Below are positions 8,486 to 17,840 of a DNA stretch of 64,000 nt, piece after piece. Position numbers and translations under genes: made by a program. The notes beneath the pieces are model-generated. The model had not been told where the DNA came from. It saw only the letters and a program-made list of their open reading frames with translations, and ran no database searches. The DNA comes from UBA1672 sp963977495. Its GTDB lineage: Bacteria > Pseudomonadota > Alphaproteobacteria > Micavibrionales > Micavibrionaceae. The stretch is taken from contig CAXBOT010000001.1 of assembly GCA_963977495.1 (NCBI GenBank), forward strand, positions 992,001-1,056,000, in the 5' to 3' direction. The first letter of the stretch is position 1; the number at the start of each line of letters is the position of its first letter.

Positions 8486-10033
8486 CTATTTTTTCTTAAA
8501 CACGTACATCTTTAAATCAGAAGTTTTAACAACCCCCGTAATCAAAATCAGCGCCCCATATAACACACTGCCAAGAACAATAATCCCTGCCAATGCCCCA
8601 ATTTTCACGAGCGCCGCCCCTTCAAACAAAGCGGGTTCAAAAAGAACGCTGAGACTATACACACAGCCCCCCATGATGCAAGAAGAGAGAATAATGCGCG
8701 GCATATTGCGTAAAAATTTGGCATCAAACTGCACGCTGTCATGATTTTTCAAGGCTCGTACATGCAAATAGAACTGAAGCCAGCCTGTTAATCCGGTTGA
8801 GAGCGCGATGCCCACAACCCCGATATACTGAATCAGGATAATGCTGCCTATAATATTTAAAACCGTCGCCACAACGGATATCCGCACAGGTGTTGTCGTA
8901 TCTTCACGCGCCCAATGCGCGGTCGAAAACACCTTAATCGCGATATAGGCGGGCAAGCCAATCGCATAGGCGGTTAACACATGCGCGGTCATTAAACTGT
9001 CGGATGCTTCGAAAGCGCCGCGCTGAAACAACACCGTAATCAAAGATAGCGGCATCACCATTAAGGCCACCGCCGCAGGCAAGGCGAGCAACAGGCAATA
9101 TTCCAAAGAACGGTTAAACAACTCACGCGCATGGGTTTTATCGTCCCTGGTCATCGCGCGCGACAGCATCGGCAACAGCGCCGTCCCAACGGCAATACCA
9201 ACCACGCCAAGCGGAAGCTGGTTCAGGCGGTCGGCATAATAGAGATAGGAAATTGAACCCTCTGCCAGAAACGAGGCCAGAATAATATCGGCGAACAAAT
9301 TGATATGTACGACCCCCGCGCCAATCACCGCAGGCCCCATCAATTTAAAAACCTTGCGCATATCGGCATTCAGTTTGGGTCGAGAGACAGTTATGCGCAC
9401 CCCCGCCCTTTTGGCACAGCCCCACAAGAACAAAAGCTGTAACACACCCGCCATCAACAGCCCCCACGCCATCGCGTGACCGACGGACTCAAAATAGTTA
9501 CTGAGTAATAACGAAACGATCAGTGACAGATTAAATAAAACCGGTGCGAAGGCGAAAGGCGCAAAGCGATCCATTGCATTAAGCACGCCCCCCAAAAGAG
9601 CCGCCAACGAAATCAGCAACAGATACGGAAATGTGATGCGTGTAAGTTCCACCGCAAGACTCATGCGCACAGGGTCATCCACGAAGCCTGGTGCGATTGC
9701 ACTGATAACGAACGGCATCAAAATGAGTGCAGGTATTATGAAAACGGACAGGACCGCGCACATAACCATAAACGCATTACTCGCAAATGCATCGGCCTTC
9801 TCTTGCGTTTCGATTTCCCGCGTTTTGGAATACATGGGCACAAACACGATGCTAAACGCACCCTCGGCTGTTACCCGTCTGAAAAAATTCGGTAATTTCA
9901 GGGCGACAAAGAACGCATCCGCCCCCGGTCCCGCGCCCAAATACGCAGCCGTCAACATATCGCGCGCGAATCCGGCGATCCGCGACAAACCAGTCATTCC
10001 TGCAACAGTAGCCATAGCTTTTACGAGTTTCAT
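8486..10033 (-). CDS. murJ: Lipid II flippase MurJ (MviN)
   Basis: 515 residues with about 14 hydrophobic helices, the usual MurJ layout. It moves lipid II across the inner membrane for peptidoglycan synthesis. The N-terminus GMTGLSRIAGFARDML is the strongly conserved MviN/MurJ opening, followed by GAGPGADAFFVALKLPNFFRR with the conserved arginines of the central cavity. The FGEGAFS-type block appears as AEGAFSIVFVP. The start at 10033 lacks a strong ribosome binding site but matches the family N-terminus. It is divergent from ubiE and probably co-transcribed with trpS. Confidence 0.95.
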   Translation of the reverse strand: MKLVKAMATVAGMTGLSRIAGFARDMLTAAYLGAGPGADAFFVALKLPNFFRRVTAEGAFSIVFVPMYSKTREIETQEKADAFASNAFMVMCAVLSVFIIPALILMPFVISAIAPGFVDDPVRMSLAVELTRITFPYLLLISLAALLGGVLNAMDRFAPFAFAPVLFNLSLIVSLLLSNYFESVGHAMAWGLLMAGVLQLLFLWGCAKRAGVRITVSRPKLNADMRKVFKLMGPAVIGAGVVHINLFADIILASFLAEGSISYLYYADRLNQLPLGVVGIAVGTALLPMLSRAMTRDDKTHARELFNRSLEYCLLLALPAAVALMVMPLSLITVLFQRGAFEASDSLMTAHVLTAYAIGLPAYIAIKVFSTAHWAREDTTTPVRISVVATVLNIIGSIILIQYIGVVGIALSTGLTGWLQFYLHVRALKNHDSVQFDAKFLRNMPRIILSSCIMGGCVYSLSVLFEPALFEGAALVKIGALAGIIVLGSVLYGALILITGVVKTSDLKMYVFKKK

Positions 10034-10070
10034 ATGCTAACTACTAGCATTGTTTAAGGAGAAAAACAGT

Positions 10071-10835
10071 ATGCAAAATCCTGAAAAATCATGGTTTGGT
10101 GAAAAACAGGTTACGCCCGAAGAAAAAACTGAGGGGGTTATTGGTGTTTTCGACAGTGTTGCCGATCAATATGACCTGATGAATGACTTTATGAGTATAG
10201 GGATTCACCGCCTTTGGAAAGATCAGTTCATCCGTATGATTCGCCCGCGTGCAATAATCGCAGGACGACAGGCAAAATATCTCGATGTGGCTGGTGGTAC
10301 GGGTGATATTGCCTTTAAAATCAGACAAAAAATCGGCACTGGCGCGGATATCACTTTATGTGATCTGAACGACAATATGCTCTCCGTCGGACGCAATCGC
10401 GCCATCGACAAAGGTTGGATCAATGATTTTAACTGGGTAACAGGCAATGCAGAGCGCTTGCCCCTACCCGATAACAGTATCGACATTTACACCATCGCCT
10501 TTGGTTTACGTAACGTCACGCATATTGATACGGCGCTGCAAGAAGCCTACCGCGTCTTAAGGCCGGGCGGAAAGTTCTTTTGCCTCGAGTTCAGCCATGT
10601 AACGCCCAAAATACTCGCAAAAGCCTATGATGTGTACTCATATAATGTCATCCCGAAACTGGGCGAGCGCATCACGAATGATCGGGAAAGCTACCAGTAC
10701 CTTGTTGAAAGTATTCGTAAATTCCCGACCCAAAGCAAACTTTTAAAACGCATGACCGATTCAGGCTTTAAACGCGCTAAATATACAAATTTATCCATGG
10801 GTGTGGTCGCAATCCACCAAGGCCTAAAAACCTAG
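10071..10835 (+). CDS. ubiE: Demethylmenaquinone/2-methoxy-6-polyprenyl-benzoquinol methyltransferase UbiE
   Basis: 254 residues. SAM-dependent C-methylation in ubiquinone (and, where present, menaquinone) synthesis. The SAM-binding motif I reads DVAGGTGDIAFKI. The UbiE signature YTIAFGLRNVTH follows, and the N-terminus has the conserved VFDSVADQYDLMNDFMS. The ATG at 10071 has AAGGAG upstream at a good distance; an upstream TTG in frame is not needed. ubiB does not follow directly, unlike in many relatives. Confidence 0.95.
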   Translation: MQNPEKSWFGEKQVTPEEKTEGVIGVFDSVADQYDLMNDFMSIGIHRLWKDQFIRMIRPRAIIAGRQAKYLDVAGGTGDIAFKIRQKIGTGADITLCDLNDNMLSVGRNRAIDKGWINDFNWVTGNAERLPLPDNSIDIYTIAFGLRNVTHIDTALQEAYRVLRPGGKFFCLEFSHVTPKILAKAYDVYSYNVIPKLGERITNDRESYQYLVESIRKFPTQSKLLKRMTDSGFKRAKYTNLSMGVVAIHQGLKT

Positions 10836-11002
10836 CCATATCAATGATATAGGGGCGATATAATAAAAATACCTTACTCATAGGTGCATTTAAGGTGCAT
10901 AAACCATGGTCTTTATTTGACATGCGTTGCTTTTCTCGTGCACTATATTATAGTCCCACTATATTTAGGGTTTAAGAGAATTTAAGGCAAGAGAGGCTAC
11001 AA

Positions 11003-12064
11003 ATGAGCAACTTTACAAAATCGATAGTATACTCAACAACAGTTCTAGCGGCTGGTGTTGTTGCTATATTCGCAATTTATAATAATGTTTCAACCGATAC
11101 TGACGGTGCAGCCGTCGCAGGCATTACGCCAGCAGCAGGAACCAGCACCATCGGCATCAACTTCGAAAACGTCATTGACGAAGCGAAGACAAAAGCCACA
11201 CTCGCCGCATCTGACGCAAAAGAAGCTGTCGGCAATGCTGCAGAAGCGACTGGCGAAGCCATCGAGGGGGCAACACAAGCCGCCGGTGAAGCCATATCTG
11301 ATGCCGCTGAAGGTGCAAAGGAAACAATGGATAACGTTATCGGCGCCGAAGAAGGTAAAAGCGTTGGTGATGTCATCGGTGAGAAAATCGATGCAATTGA
11401 ACCGGCCGCCGCTGGCTCAGAAGCCACAGAAAAACCTGCTGATGTGAAAAAGGAAGACACAAAAGAAGCGCTTCCTGAAAAGCATGGTGCCTTAGAAACA
11501 CAAGGTAATATCGTTCTGGCACAGCTTGACCCCTCACAGGAGCAAGCCTTGAAAGATGCTTTAATCAACAGTATCGCACGCGATGAGATTGCAGAACGCG
11601 TCACAGAAGCTGCGGGCGCCATTCCTGAACAAATAGACATTCCGACGAACCCTAATTTTGGTCAGGTCGGCATTGTAAATGATGCGGCTAATAGTATTTC
11701 ACAACCTAATGTCTCAGGATCCGACAAAGTGGCTTTGGATGATATCAATGACACACAACTTCAGGCAACAATGAGCAAGATTCAATTGCAAAACATGTTG
11801 GACCAAGTTCAAACGCTTCCTGTTGATGAAGAAGATCCGGAAGCACCAGCCCCAACGGTAGAAAACGTATTTGATGACGGTTCTGGTACAACAACAAATG
11901 TTACAGAGGCACAAATCCTTGCTGAAATAGCAGCGCAGGACGCCATTTTAGAGCAAACACAAATACAAGAAGATGCGATTCTTGATGGTGCTAGCGGTTC
12001 ATCTCATAAGGCCGATGTCCTTGTTGACGATGCCATTGAAAAAGTAGATAACGAAACAAATTAA
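11003..12064 (+). CDS. Membrane-anchored Ala/Glu-rich helical repeat protein, unknown
   Basis: 353 residues. One N-terminal transmembrane helix (VLAAGVVAIFAIY, residues 15-27) is followed by a long low-complexity region (about 55-125) rich in A, E, K, G and T, with irregular 7- and 11-residue periodicity such as AAEATGEAIEGATQAAGEA. This resembles amphipathic LEA or apolipoprotein-type helices. The rest is acidic (VDEEDPEAPAPTVEN). It most likely faces the periplasm as an extended, anchored helix. A good hairpin terminator follows. It sits between ubiE and coaBC but has its own upstream gap of 167 bases. No family recognised. Confidence 0.7.
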   Translation: MSNFTKSIVYSTTVLAAGVVAIFAIYNNVSTDTDGAAVAGITPAAGTSTIGINFENVIDEAKTKATLAASDAKEAVGNAAEATGEAIEGATQAAGEAISDAAEGAKETMDNVIGAEEGKSVGDVIGEKIDAIEPAAAGSEATEKPADVKKEDTKEALPEKHGALETQGNIVLAQLDPSQEQALKDALINSIARDEIAERVTEAAGAIPEQIDIPTNPNFGQVGIVNDAANSISQPNVSGSDKVALDDINDTQLQATMSKIQLQNMLDQVQTLPVDEEDPEAPAPTVENVFDDGSGTTTNVTEAQILAEIAAQDAILEQTQIQEDAILDGASGSSHKADVLVDDAIEKVDNETN

Positions 12065-12086
12065 AAAATTAAGATCATAATTTATA

Positions 12087-12116
12087 AAAGCCTTGCTTTT
12101 TAGCGAGGCTTTTTCT
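12087..12116 (+). terminator. Rho-independent terminator
   Basis: An 11-position stem (AAAGCCTTGCT with AGCGAGGCTTT, one T-G wobble) has a TTTT loop and runs into TTTTTCTTT. It lies 22 bases after the stop of the helical repeat protein and isolates it from coaBC. Confidence 0.8.
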
Positions 12117-12143
12117 TTACTTTAAGTTTAGTGAGGAACAGAC

Positions 12144-13367
12144 ATGCTCCATGATAAACTCATATTACTCATCATTTCCGGCGGTATTGCGGCCTATAAG
12201 GTTCTGGATTTAATCCGCCTGATCCGCAAAGATGGCGGTACCGTCACATGCATCCTGACCAAAGGCGGGGAGCAGTTTGTCACACCATTAAGTGTTGCCT
12301 CACTTTCAGAGCGCAAAGTCTACACAGATTTATGGTCACTCACTGATGAAACGGAAATGGGTCATATTCGTTTAAGCCGTGAAAATGATTTGATCGTCGT
12401 CGCTCCCGCCAGTGCGGATATCATCGCAAAGATGGCGCATGGACTGGCCAATGATTTGGCGTCAACCACGCTGCTGGCTGCGGATAAACCTATCTTACTC
12501 GCCCCCGCGATGAACCATAAAATGTGGGACAATCCCGCAACACAAGAAAACATAGAAACATTGACAAAGCGCGGCCTCTTAATGACCGGCCCGACGCAAG
12601 GTGACATGGCCTGCGGTGAAACAGGCATGGGCCGCATGAGCGAACCCGCCGACATCTTGCAAGCCATTAAAGATTTTTTTTTTGAACCACCACTAAAGGG
12701 ACAGCGCGCCCTTGTCACATCCGGCCCAACATACGAGTCCATCGACCCTGTCCGTTTTTTAGGCAACCGTTCATCCGGTAAACAAGGCCACGCTATTGCC
12801 AAGGCTCTATATGACGCCGGTGCAGATGTCACCTTAATCAGCGGGCCAAGCGCCCTGCCTGATATTGCGGGTATAAAAACGGTTCATGTTGAATCCGCGC
12901 AAGAGATGCTCGCCGCCAGCTTAAACGCCCTGCCCGCCGATATTTGCATTTGCGCCGCCGCAGTCAGCGACTGGACACCGCAATCACCGCAACAGCACAA
13001 AATCAAAAAGAACGGCGCGCAAGAACCGCCGCGTCTACTTTTAAAAGAAAATCCCGATATTTTGAAAACCATCGGGCATCACGACACGCAAAGACCAAAA
13101 CTTGTGATCGGTTTTGCCGCAGAAACAGATAACCTTGAAGATAACGCCCAGAAAAAACTCAACAGTAAAGGCTGTGACTGGATTCTCGCCAATCATGTCG
13201 GTAAAGATGAATTCGGCAATGAAAGGGCTTTTGGTTCGGACGAAAATCAAATATATTTGATCACACACACACAATCAGAAACATGGGATCATATGTCTAA
13301 AACACATATTGCCAAACGTCTGGTTGATAAAATTGCGACACATATTAACGACCAAAACGCAGGATAA
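12144..13367 (+). CDS. coaBC: Bifunctional phosphopantothenoylcysteine decarboxylase / phosphopantothenate-cysteine ligase
   Basis: 407 residues; two coenzyme A steps in one protein. The N-terminal CoaC flavoprotein half (about 1-180) has the SGGIAAYK opening, the PAMNHKMW active-site motif and the substrate-flap ACGETGMGRM. The C-terminal CoaB half has NRSSGKQGHAIA for nucleotide binding and the KIKK lysine cluster. Dut follows after six bases and MutS after that, so the three are probably one transcript. Confidence 0.95.
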   Translation: MLHDKLILLIISGGIAAYKVLDLIRLIRKDGGTVTCILTKGGEQFVTPLSVASLSERKVYTDLWSLTDETEMGHIRLSRENDLIVVAPASADIIAKMAHGLANDLASTTLLAADKPILLAPAMNHKMWDNPATQENIETLTKRGLLMTGPTQGDMACGETGMGRMSEPADILQAIKDFFFEPPLKGQRALVTSGPTYESIDPVRFLGNRSSGKQGHAIAKALYDAGADVTLISGPSALPDIAGIKTVHVESAQEMLAASLNALPADICICAAAVSDWTPQSPQQHKIKKNGAQEPPRLLLKENPDILKTIGHHDTQRPKLVIGFAAETDNLEDNAQKKLNSKGCDWILANHVGKDEFGNERAFGSDENQIYLITHTQSETWDHMSKTHIAKRLVDKIATHINDQNAG

Positions 13368-13373
13368 ATACAC

Positions 13374-13844
13374 ATGAGTTTCATCAATAAAGATGATATT
13401 GAAGTCGAGCTAATGCCTTTAGAACACGCTGTGGGCTTGAAATTACCAAGCTATGCCACAAGCGAATCCGCAGGCATGGATTTAACCGCAGCGCTTGAAG
13501 AGGCGCTTGAACTGGGGTCGGGTGAACGCGCGCTCATTCCGACAGGCTTGTCCATTGCCTTGCCAAAAGGCTTTGAGGCACAAATCAGACCGCGTTCAGG
13601 GCTTGCGCTGAATCACGGCGTGACGGTTTTGAACACACCGGGTACCATTGATGCGGATTATCGCGGTGAAATCAAAGTGATCCTCATCAATCATGGGCAT
13701 GAGCCTTTCACAATTCAACGCGGTATGCGAATCGCGCAAATGGTTGTGGAGCGCTACACCCACGTAAACTGGAAAACCGTTGCGGAATTACAGACCAATG
13801 AAGAGCGCGGTTCAGGCGGCTTTGGCTCAACCGGAAAAGACTAG
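13374..13844 (+). CDS. dut: dUTP diphosphatase
   Basis: 156 residues, a homotrimeric dUTPase that removes dUTP and supplies dUMP. All five family motifs can be seen: SAGMDL (1), RPRSGLAL (2), GTIDADYRGEI with the catalytic aspartate (3), RIAQMVV (4) and the flexible C-terminal P-loop-like RGSGGFGSTG (5). It starts six bases after coaBC and ends 21 bases before mutS. Confidence 0.96.
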   Translation: MSFINKDDIEVELMPLEHAVGLKLPSYATSESAGMDLTAALEEALELGSGERALIPTGLSIALPKGFEAQIRPRSGLALNHGVTVLNTPGTIDADYRGEIKVILINHGHEPFTIQRGMRIAQMVVERYTHVNWKTVAELQTNEERGSGGFGSTGKD

Positions 13845-13865
13845 TGTAGAGAAAGAGGCTTGATC

Positions 13866-16598
13866 ATGGCACAGGCCAGACAAAAGGCTTCAGACAGTAA
13901 AAGCACCGATTACGATCAGAAAATGGCGCCCTATCTTGAACAGGGTCATACGCCAATGATGGCGCAATATCATGTTTTGAAAGAAGAGCACCCCGATTGC
14001 CTGTTATTTTACAGGATGGGTGATTTTTACGAACTATTCTATAACGACGCGGTGATTGCCTCGCGCACGCTGGATATCACACTAACCAAACGCGGAAAAT
14101 CAAACGGCGCAGATATTTCGATGTGCGGCGTACCCTATCATTCCTATGAGCCGTATTTGGCGAAATTGATCCGCGCTGGTCATAAGGTTGCGGTATGCGA
14201 ACAAATCGAAACACCTGACGAAGCCAAAATACGCACCAAAAAAGAAGGCAAAAGCCCGTCAAAAGCGCTTGTCATGCGTGAAGCTGTGCGCATCGTAACC
14301 CAAGGCACACTGACAGAGGATCATTTGCTCGACACGCGTCAGAATAATTACCTGTGCTGTATCGCCTATGCCAATCAAACCTATGGTATTGCATGGATTG
14401 ACCTGTCCACGGGGTCATTGACGGTTCAGGAATGTACGCATTTACATCTGCGCGCCACGTTGGAGCGCATCAACCCTGCCGAGATTTTAATTTCGGAAGG
14501 CTTCGCCGAACAATTTAAGGATTTACTGCAGCCCTTGAAAGATATCCTCACACTACAGCCCGATATACACTTCAAAGACAGGAATGCTGCGCAGAATATA
14601 GCCAATATCTATGGGCTAGGCACATTGGACGGGCTTGGTGACTTCCAACAAGCGGAGCTTTACGCCATCAATGCGGTGCTGGATTACGTATCGCGCACAC
14701 AAAAGGGCAAGATCCCCTATATTGAAGAACCTAGAAAGCTTCAATCTAATGCGATCATGGATATTGATGCCGCGACGCGCAAAAGTCTGGAACTGATGCG
14801 CACACTTTCGGGTGAGAAAAAGGGTAGCCTGCTCGCCACAATCGACCATACCATCACGGGGGCTGGTGCGCGGCTGTTGCAATCTTACTTATCCGCGCCA
14901 TTGACTGATACGATCGAAATCAATGACCGCCTCAACCGCATTGAAAGCCTGTTGAGCATGACGCATCTTCGCGCCATTCTGCGTGACTTTTTGAACAATG
15001 TCCCTGATATAGACCGCGCCCTTTCACGCCTAACGCTCGGACGCGGTAGTCCGCGTGATTTAAGCATGATCCGCGACGGTCTGTCACAAACCGAGCTTAT
15101 CCGCGCCGAATTACAAGCCAATGCCCATAAATTACAAAGCTTTGAAGGCGTGCTGGAGAGCTTAAAACAAAAACCGGCGCTCAGCGCACTGCATGATACT
15201 TTAAAAATTGCGTTGATTGATACGCCGCCAACTTTGCTGCGAGAAGGCGGTTTTGTGCGCGCAGGATTCTCTGCAAGACTGGATGATTTACGCGCACTCA
15301 GTGATGGTAGCCGCAGCACAATCGCATCCCTGCAATCAAAATACCGCAGCATTACAAACATTGATTCCTTGAAAATTAAGTTTAACAACGTGCTTGGCTA
15401 TTTCATCGAAGTGCCTGCAAAACGCGCCGACGCTCTGATGATTTCTGCTAATAATGACAATCAGGATGCTGCGCATAATTTTATCCATCGCCAAACAATG
15501 GCAAATGCTGTGCGCTTTACCACGACAGAGCTTGCGGAATTAGAGCGCGACATATTAAGCGCCGCCGATAAAATATCCGCTCTGGAAACATCAATCTTCG
15601 ATGATCTCGTCAACGCGATATCAGAGCAATCTAAAAACATTAAATCCATCGCCAAAGCGCTCTCCATTATTGATGTCGGCGCAGCCTTCGCCAATTTGGC
15701 AGAAACGATGGATTACACCCGCCCTATTGTTGATGAAAGCCTGAATTTTGAAATTCGCGATGGTCGCCACCCCGTGGTTGAATCCTTTTTAAAACAACAA
15801 AGCGATGCTTTTGTGCCCAATGATTGCACGCTGCCGCCAGAAAGCAGATTATGGCTCTTAACCGGCCCGAATATGGCGGGTAAGTCGACATTCTTACGGC
15901 AAAACGCGCTGATTGCGATTATGGCGCAAATTGGCTGCTATGTGCCTGCGAAATCGGCGCATATTGGTGTCGTCGATAAATGTTTCAGCCGCGTTGGTGC
16001 CTCAGATGATCTCGCGCGCGGGCAATCGACATTCATGGTCGAGATGGTCGAAACGGCGGCTATTTTGAACCAGTCCACCGAAAAATCATTGATTATTTTG
16101 GATGAAATCGGGCGCGGCACAGCGACCTATGACGGGTTATCGATTGCTTGGGCGTGCGTGGAATACCTCCATAACACCAATAAAAGCCGCTGCGTCTTTG
16201 CGACCCATTACCATGAACTTACCGCCCTTAACGCGTCTTTGGATCATTTATCGTGCTATACGGTTCAGGTTAAGGAATGGAATGATACAATTGTTTTCAT
16301 GCATAAGGTCATTCAGGGGCAAGCCAACCGATCTTACGGCATCCATGTTGCTCAACTGGCGGGACTGCCCGCAGCGGTCATTAAACGCTCCCAGAGCATT
16401 CTGGAAAAGCTTGTATCGGATAATCGCGACAACACGCCCGCGCAAATTGTCAAAGACTTACCGCTTTTTGCACAGCCCGCGCAGGACACGCCGCAAAAGT
16501 CCGCTCTTGAGGCGCAGCTTGACGCCATTGACCCCGACGCCCTGTCACCGCGCGAAGCATTGGATATTTTATACAAATTGAAACACACCCAAAATTAA
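13866..16598 (+). CDS. mutS: DNA mismatch repair protein MutS
   Basis: 910 residues. It recognises mismatches and short loops as a dimer and signals with ATP. The mismatch-binding domain has the Phe-x-Glu wedge in FYELFYNDA. The Walker A is GPNMAGKST near residues 667-675, followed by Walker B LIILDEIGRGT and the composite-site helix-turn-helix. The C-terminus ends with LSPREALDILYKLK, the usual MutS tail. The ATG at 13866 is preferred over a TTG at 13860 because GAGG lies seven bases before it. Last gene of the coaBC-dut-mutS run. Confidence 0.96.
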   Translation: MAQARQKASDSKSTDYDQKMAPYLEQGHTPMMAQYHVLKEEHPDCLLFYRMGDFYELFYNDAVIASRTLDITLTKRGKSNGADISMCGVPYHSYEPYLAKLIRAGHKVAVCEQIETPDEAKIRTKKEGKSPSKALVMREAVRIVTQGTLTEDHLLDTRQNNYLCCIAYANQTYGIAWIDLSTGSLTVQECTHLHLRATLERINPAEILISEGFAEQFKDLLQPLKDILTLQPDIHFKDRNAAQNIANIYGLGTLDGLGDFQQAELYAINAVLDYVSRTQKGKIPYIEEPRKLQSNAIMDIDAATRKSLELMRTLSGEKKGSLLATIDHTITGAGARLLQSYLSAPLTDTIEINDRLNRIESLLSMTHLRAILRDFLNNVPDIDRALSRLTLGRGSPRDLSMIRDGLSQTELIRAELQANAHKLQSFEGVLESLKQKPALSALHDTLKIALIDTPPTLLREGGFVRAGFSARLDDLRALSDGSRSTIASLQSKYRSITNIDSLKIKFNNVLGYFIEVPAKRADALMISANNDNQDAAHNFIHRQTMANAVRFTTTELAELERDILSAADKISALETSIFDDLVNAISEQSKNIKSIAKALSIIDVGAAFANLAETMDYTRPIVDESLNFEIRDGRHPVVESFLKQQSDAFVPNDCTLPPESRLWLLTGPNMAGKSTFLRQNALIAIMAQIGCYVPAKSAHIGVVDKCFSRVGASDDLARGQSTFMVEMVETAAILNQSTEKSLIILDEIGRGTATYDGLSIAWACVEYLHNTNKSRCVFATHYHELTALNASLDHLSCYTVQVKEWNDTIVFMHKVIQGQANRSYGIHVAQLAGLPAAVIKRSQSILEKLVSDNRDNTPAQIVKDLPLFAQPAQDTPQKSALEAQLDAIDPDALSPREALDILYKLKHTQN

Positions 16599-16725
16599 CG
16601 CCGCGCACCGCCACAATGTTGATATCGGTCAAAGCATCTTTACTTAAACGCCGTAATATTCTATGACAAACAACATTTAAAGATGAACGAAGCCCTTATA
16701 ATACAGAAAATACAGAGTTGAGAAT

Positions 16726-17775
16726 ATGAGTGATACAGCCCCCATTATTGAAACAGACGCCGTCATAATCGGCGCAGGCCCGTGTGGTCTTTTCACCGTT
16801 TTTGAAATGGGACTGCTCGACATGAAGTGTCATCTTATTGATATTCTTGATCGCCCGGGCGGACAATGCGCCGAATTATACCCTGAAAAACCGATTTACG
16901 ATATTCCTGCCTATCCGTGCATCACAGGGCAGGAATTAACCGACCGCCTGATGGAACAAATCGCGCCATTTGATCCTGTCTTTCACTTCCAACAAATGGC
17001 AGAGGGGCTGGAGCAGCTTGAAAATGGCAAATGGCGTCTCACCACAGATATCGGCACAGTCTTTGACACGACCTGCATTATCATCGCCGCCGGCGGTGGT
17101 AGCTTCATGCCTAAAAAGCCCCCTATTCCCGATATTGATTCTTATGAGGGGATATCGGTTTTTTATTCAGTGCGTCAGATGGAACAATTCAAAGACAAGG
17201 AACTGGTTATTGTCGGCGGCGGAGACTCTGCGCTGGATTGGTGTTTGAATTTACAGCCTATTGTCAAAAGCTTAACCCTAGTCCATCGCCGCGACTCATT
17301 TCGCGCCGCACCTGACAGCGTTACAAAAATGCGTACCTTAGTTGAAAAGGGCACAATGGCGTTTCAAATGGGGCAAGTCAAGGCATTACAAGGTGCAAGC
17401 GGTCAATTAAGTGCCATCGAGGTTCAAGATCAAGATAAGAACATACAGACACTGAAATGCGACACATTGCTCCCCTTCTTTGGTTTAACAATGAAACTTG
17501 GCCCGATTGCAGATTTCGGTTTGAACCTTCACCAAAACCTGATCCCTGTTGATACAGAGAAATTCGAAACGTCAAAAGCCGGTATTTTCGCCATTGGCGA
17601 TATCAACCACTATCCGGGAAAGCTCAAACTGATTTTATCGGGTTTCCATGAATCTGCCCTTATGGCGCGGCAAGCCTTTAAATATTGCCGCCCCGATGCC
17701 AAGTTGCGTTTTGAATACACAACGTCGAGTTCATCGCTCCAATCAAAACTTGGTGTTGATGACAAAGCGGCATAA
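16726..17775 (+). CDS. Ferredoxin/flavodoxin-NADP+ reductase, thioredoxin-reductase-like type
   Basis: 349 residues, a homodimeric flavoprotein of the TrxR-like FNR group. FAD site GAGPCGLFTVFEMG lies near the N-terminus; NADPH site VGGGDSALDW is in the middle; the second FAD motif FAIGDINHYPGKLKL lies near the C-terminus. It lacks the CxxC redox pair of true thioredoxin reductases, which separates it from the trxB at 26182. The C-terminal extension after the last FAD motif is typical of this FNR type. A 7Fe ferredoxin gene (fdxA) lies about 1.2 kb away on the other strand and could be its partner. Confidence 0.88.
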   Translation: MSDTAPIIETDAVIIGAGPCGLFTVFEMGLLDMKCHLIDILDRPGGQCAELYPEKPIYDIPAYPCITGQELTDRLMEQIAPFDPVFHFQQMAEGLEQLENGKWRLTTDIGTVFDTTCIIIAAGGGSFMPKKPPIPDIDSYEGISVFYSVRQMEQFKDKELVIVGGGDSALDWCLNLQPIVKSLTLVHRRDSFRAAPDSVTKMRTLVEKGTMAFQMGQVKALQGASGQLSAIEVQDQDKNIQTLKCDTLLPFFGLTMKLGPIADFGLNLHQNLIPVDTEKFETSKAGIFAIGDINHYPGKLKLILSGFHESALMARQAFKYCRPDAKLRFEYTTSSSSLQSKLGVDDKAA

Positions 17776-17780
17776 GAAAA

Positions 17781-17807
17781 GGGCGTTTATCGTTAAACGA
17801 TACGCCC
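17781..17807 (-). terminator. Terminator-like hairpin after cysK
   Basis: GGGCGT (17781-17786) pairs with ACGCCC (17802-17807), with an inner ATCGT/ACGAT stem. Read leftward it is followed by TTTTCTT, so it fits termination of cysK; the rightward side has no T-run. It lies between convergent genes. Confidence 0.6.
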
Positions 17808-17840
17808 TGATCAAAAAAATTTAAACGCAATAACGTTTCT

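Noticed and set aside
10917..10951. Promoter TTGACA with TATATT before 11003
   Set aside because: The spacing is 21 bases or more, too long for a standard sigma-70 promoter; not reported as a feature.
11077..11640. 187-residue reading frame opposite the Ala/Glu-rich gene
   Set aside because: Low-complexity antisense frame, Ser/Ala-rich, mirroring the skewed codon use of the real gene.
14885..15388. 167-residue antisense frame in mutS
   Set aside because: It lies wholly inside mutS, which is a full-length, well-conserved gene.
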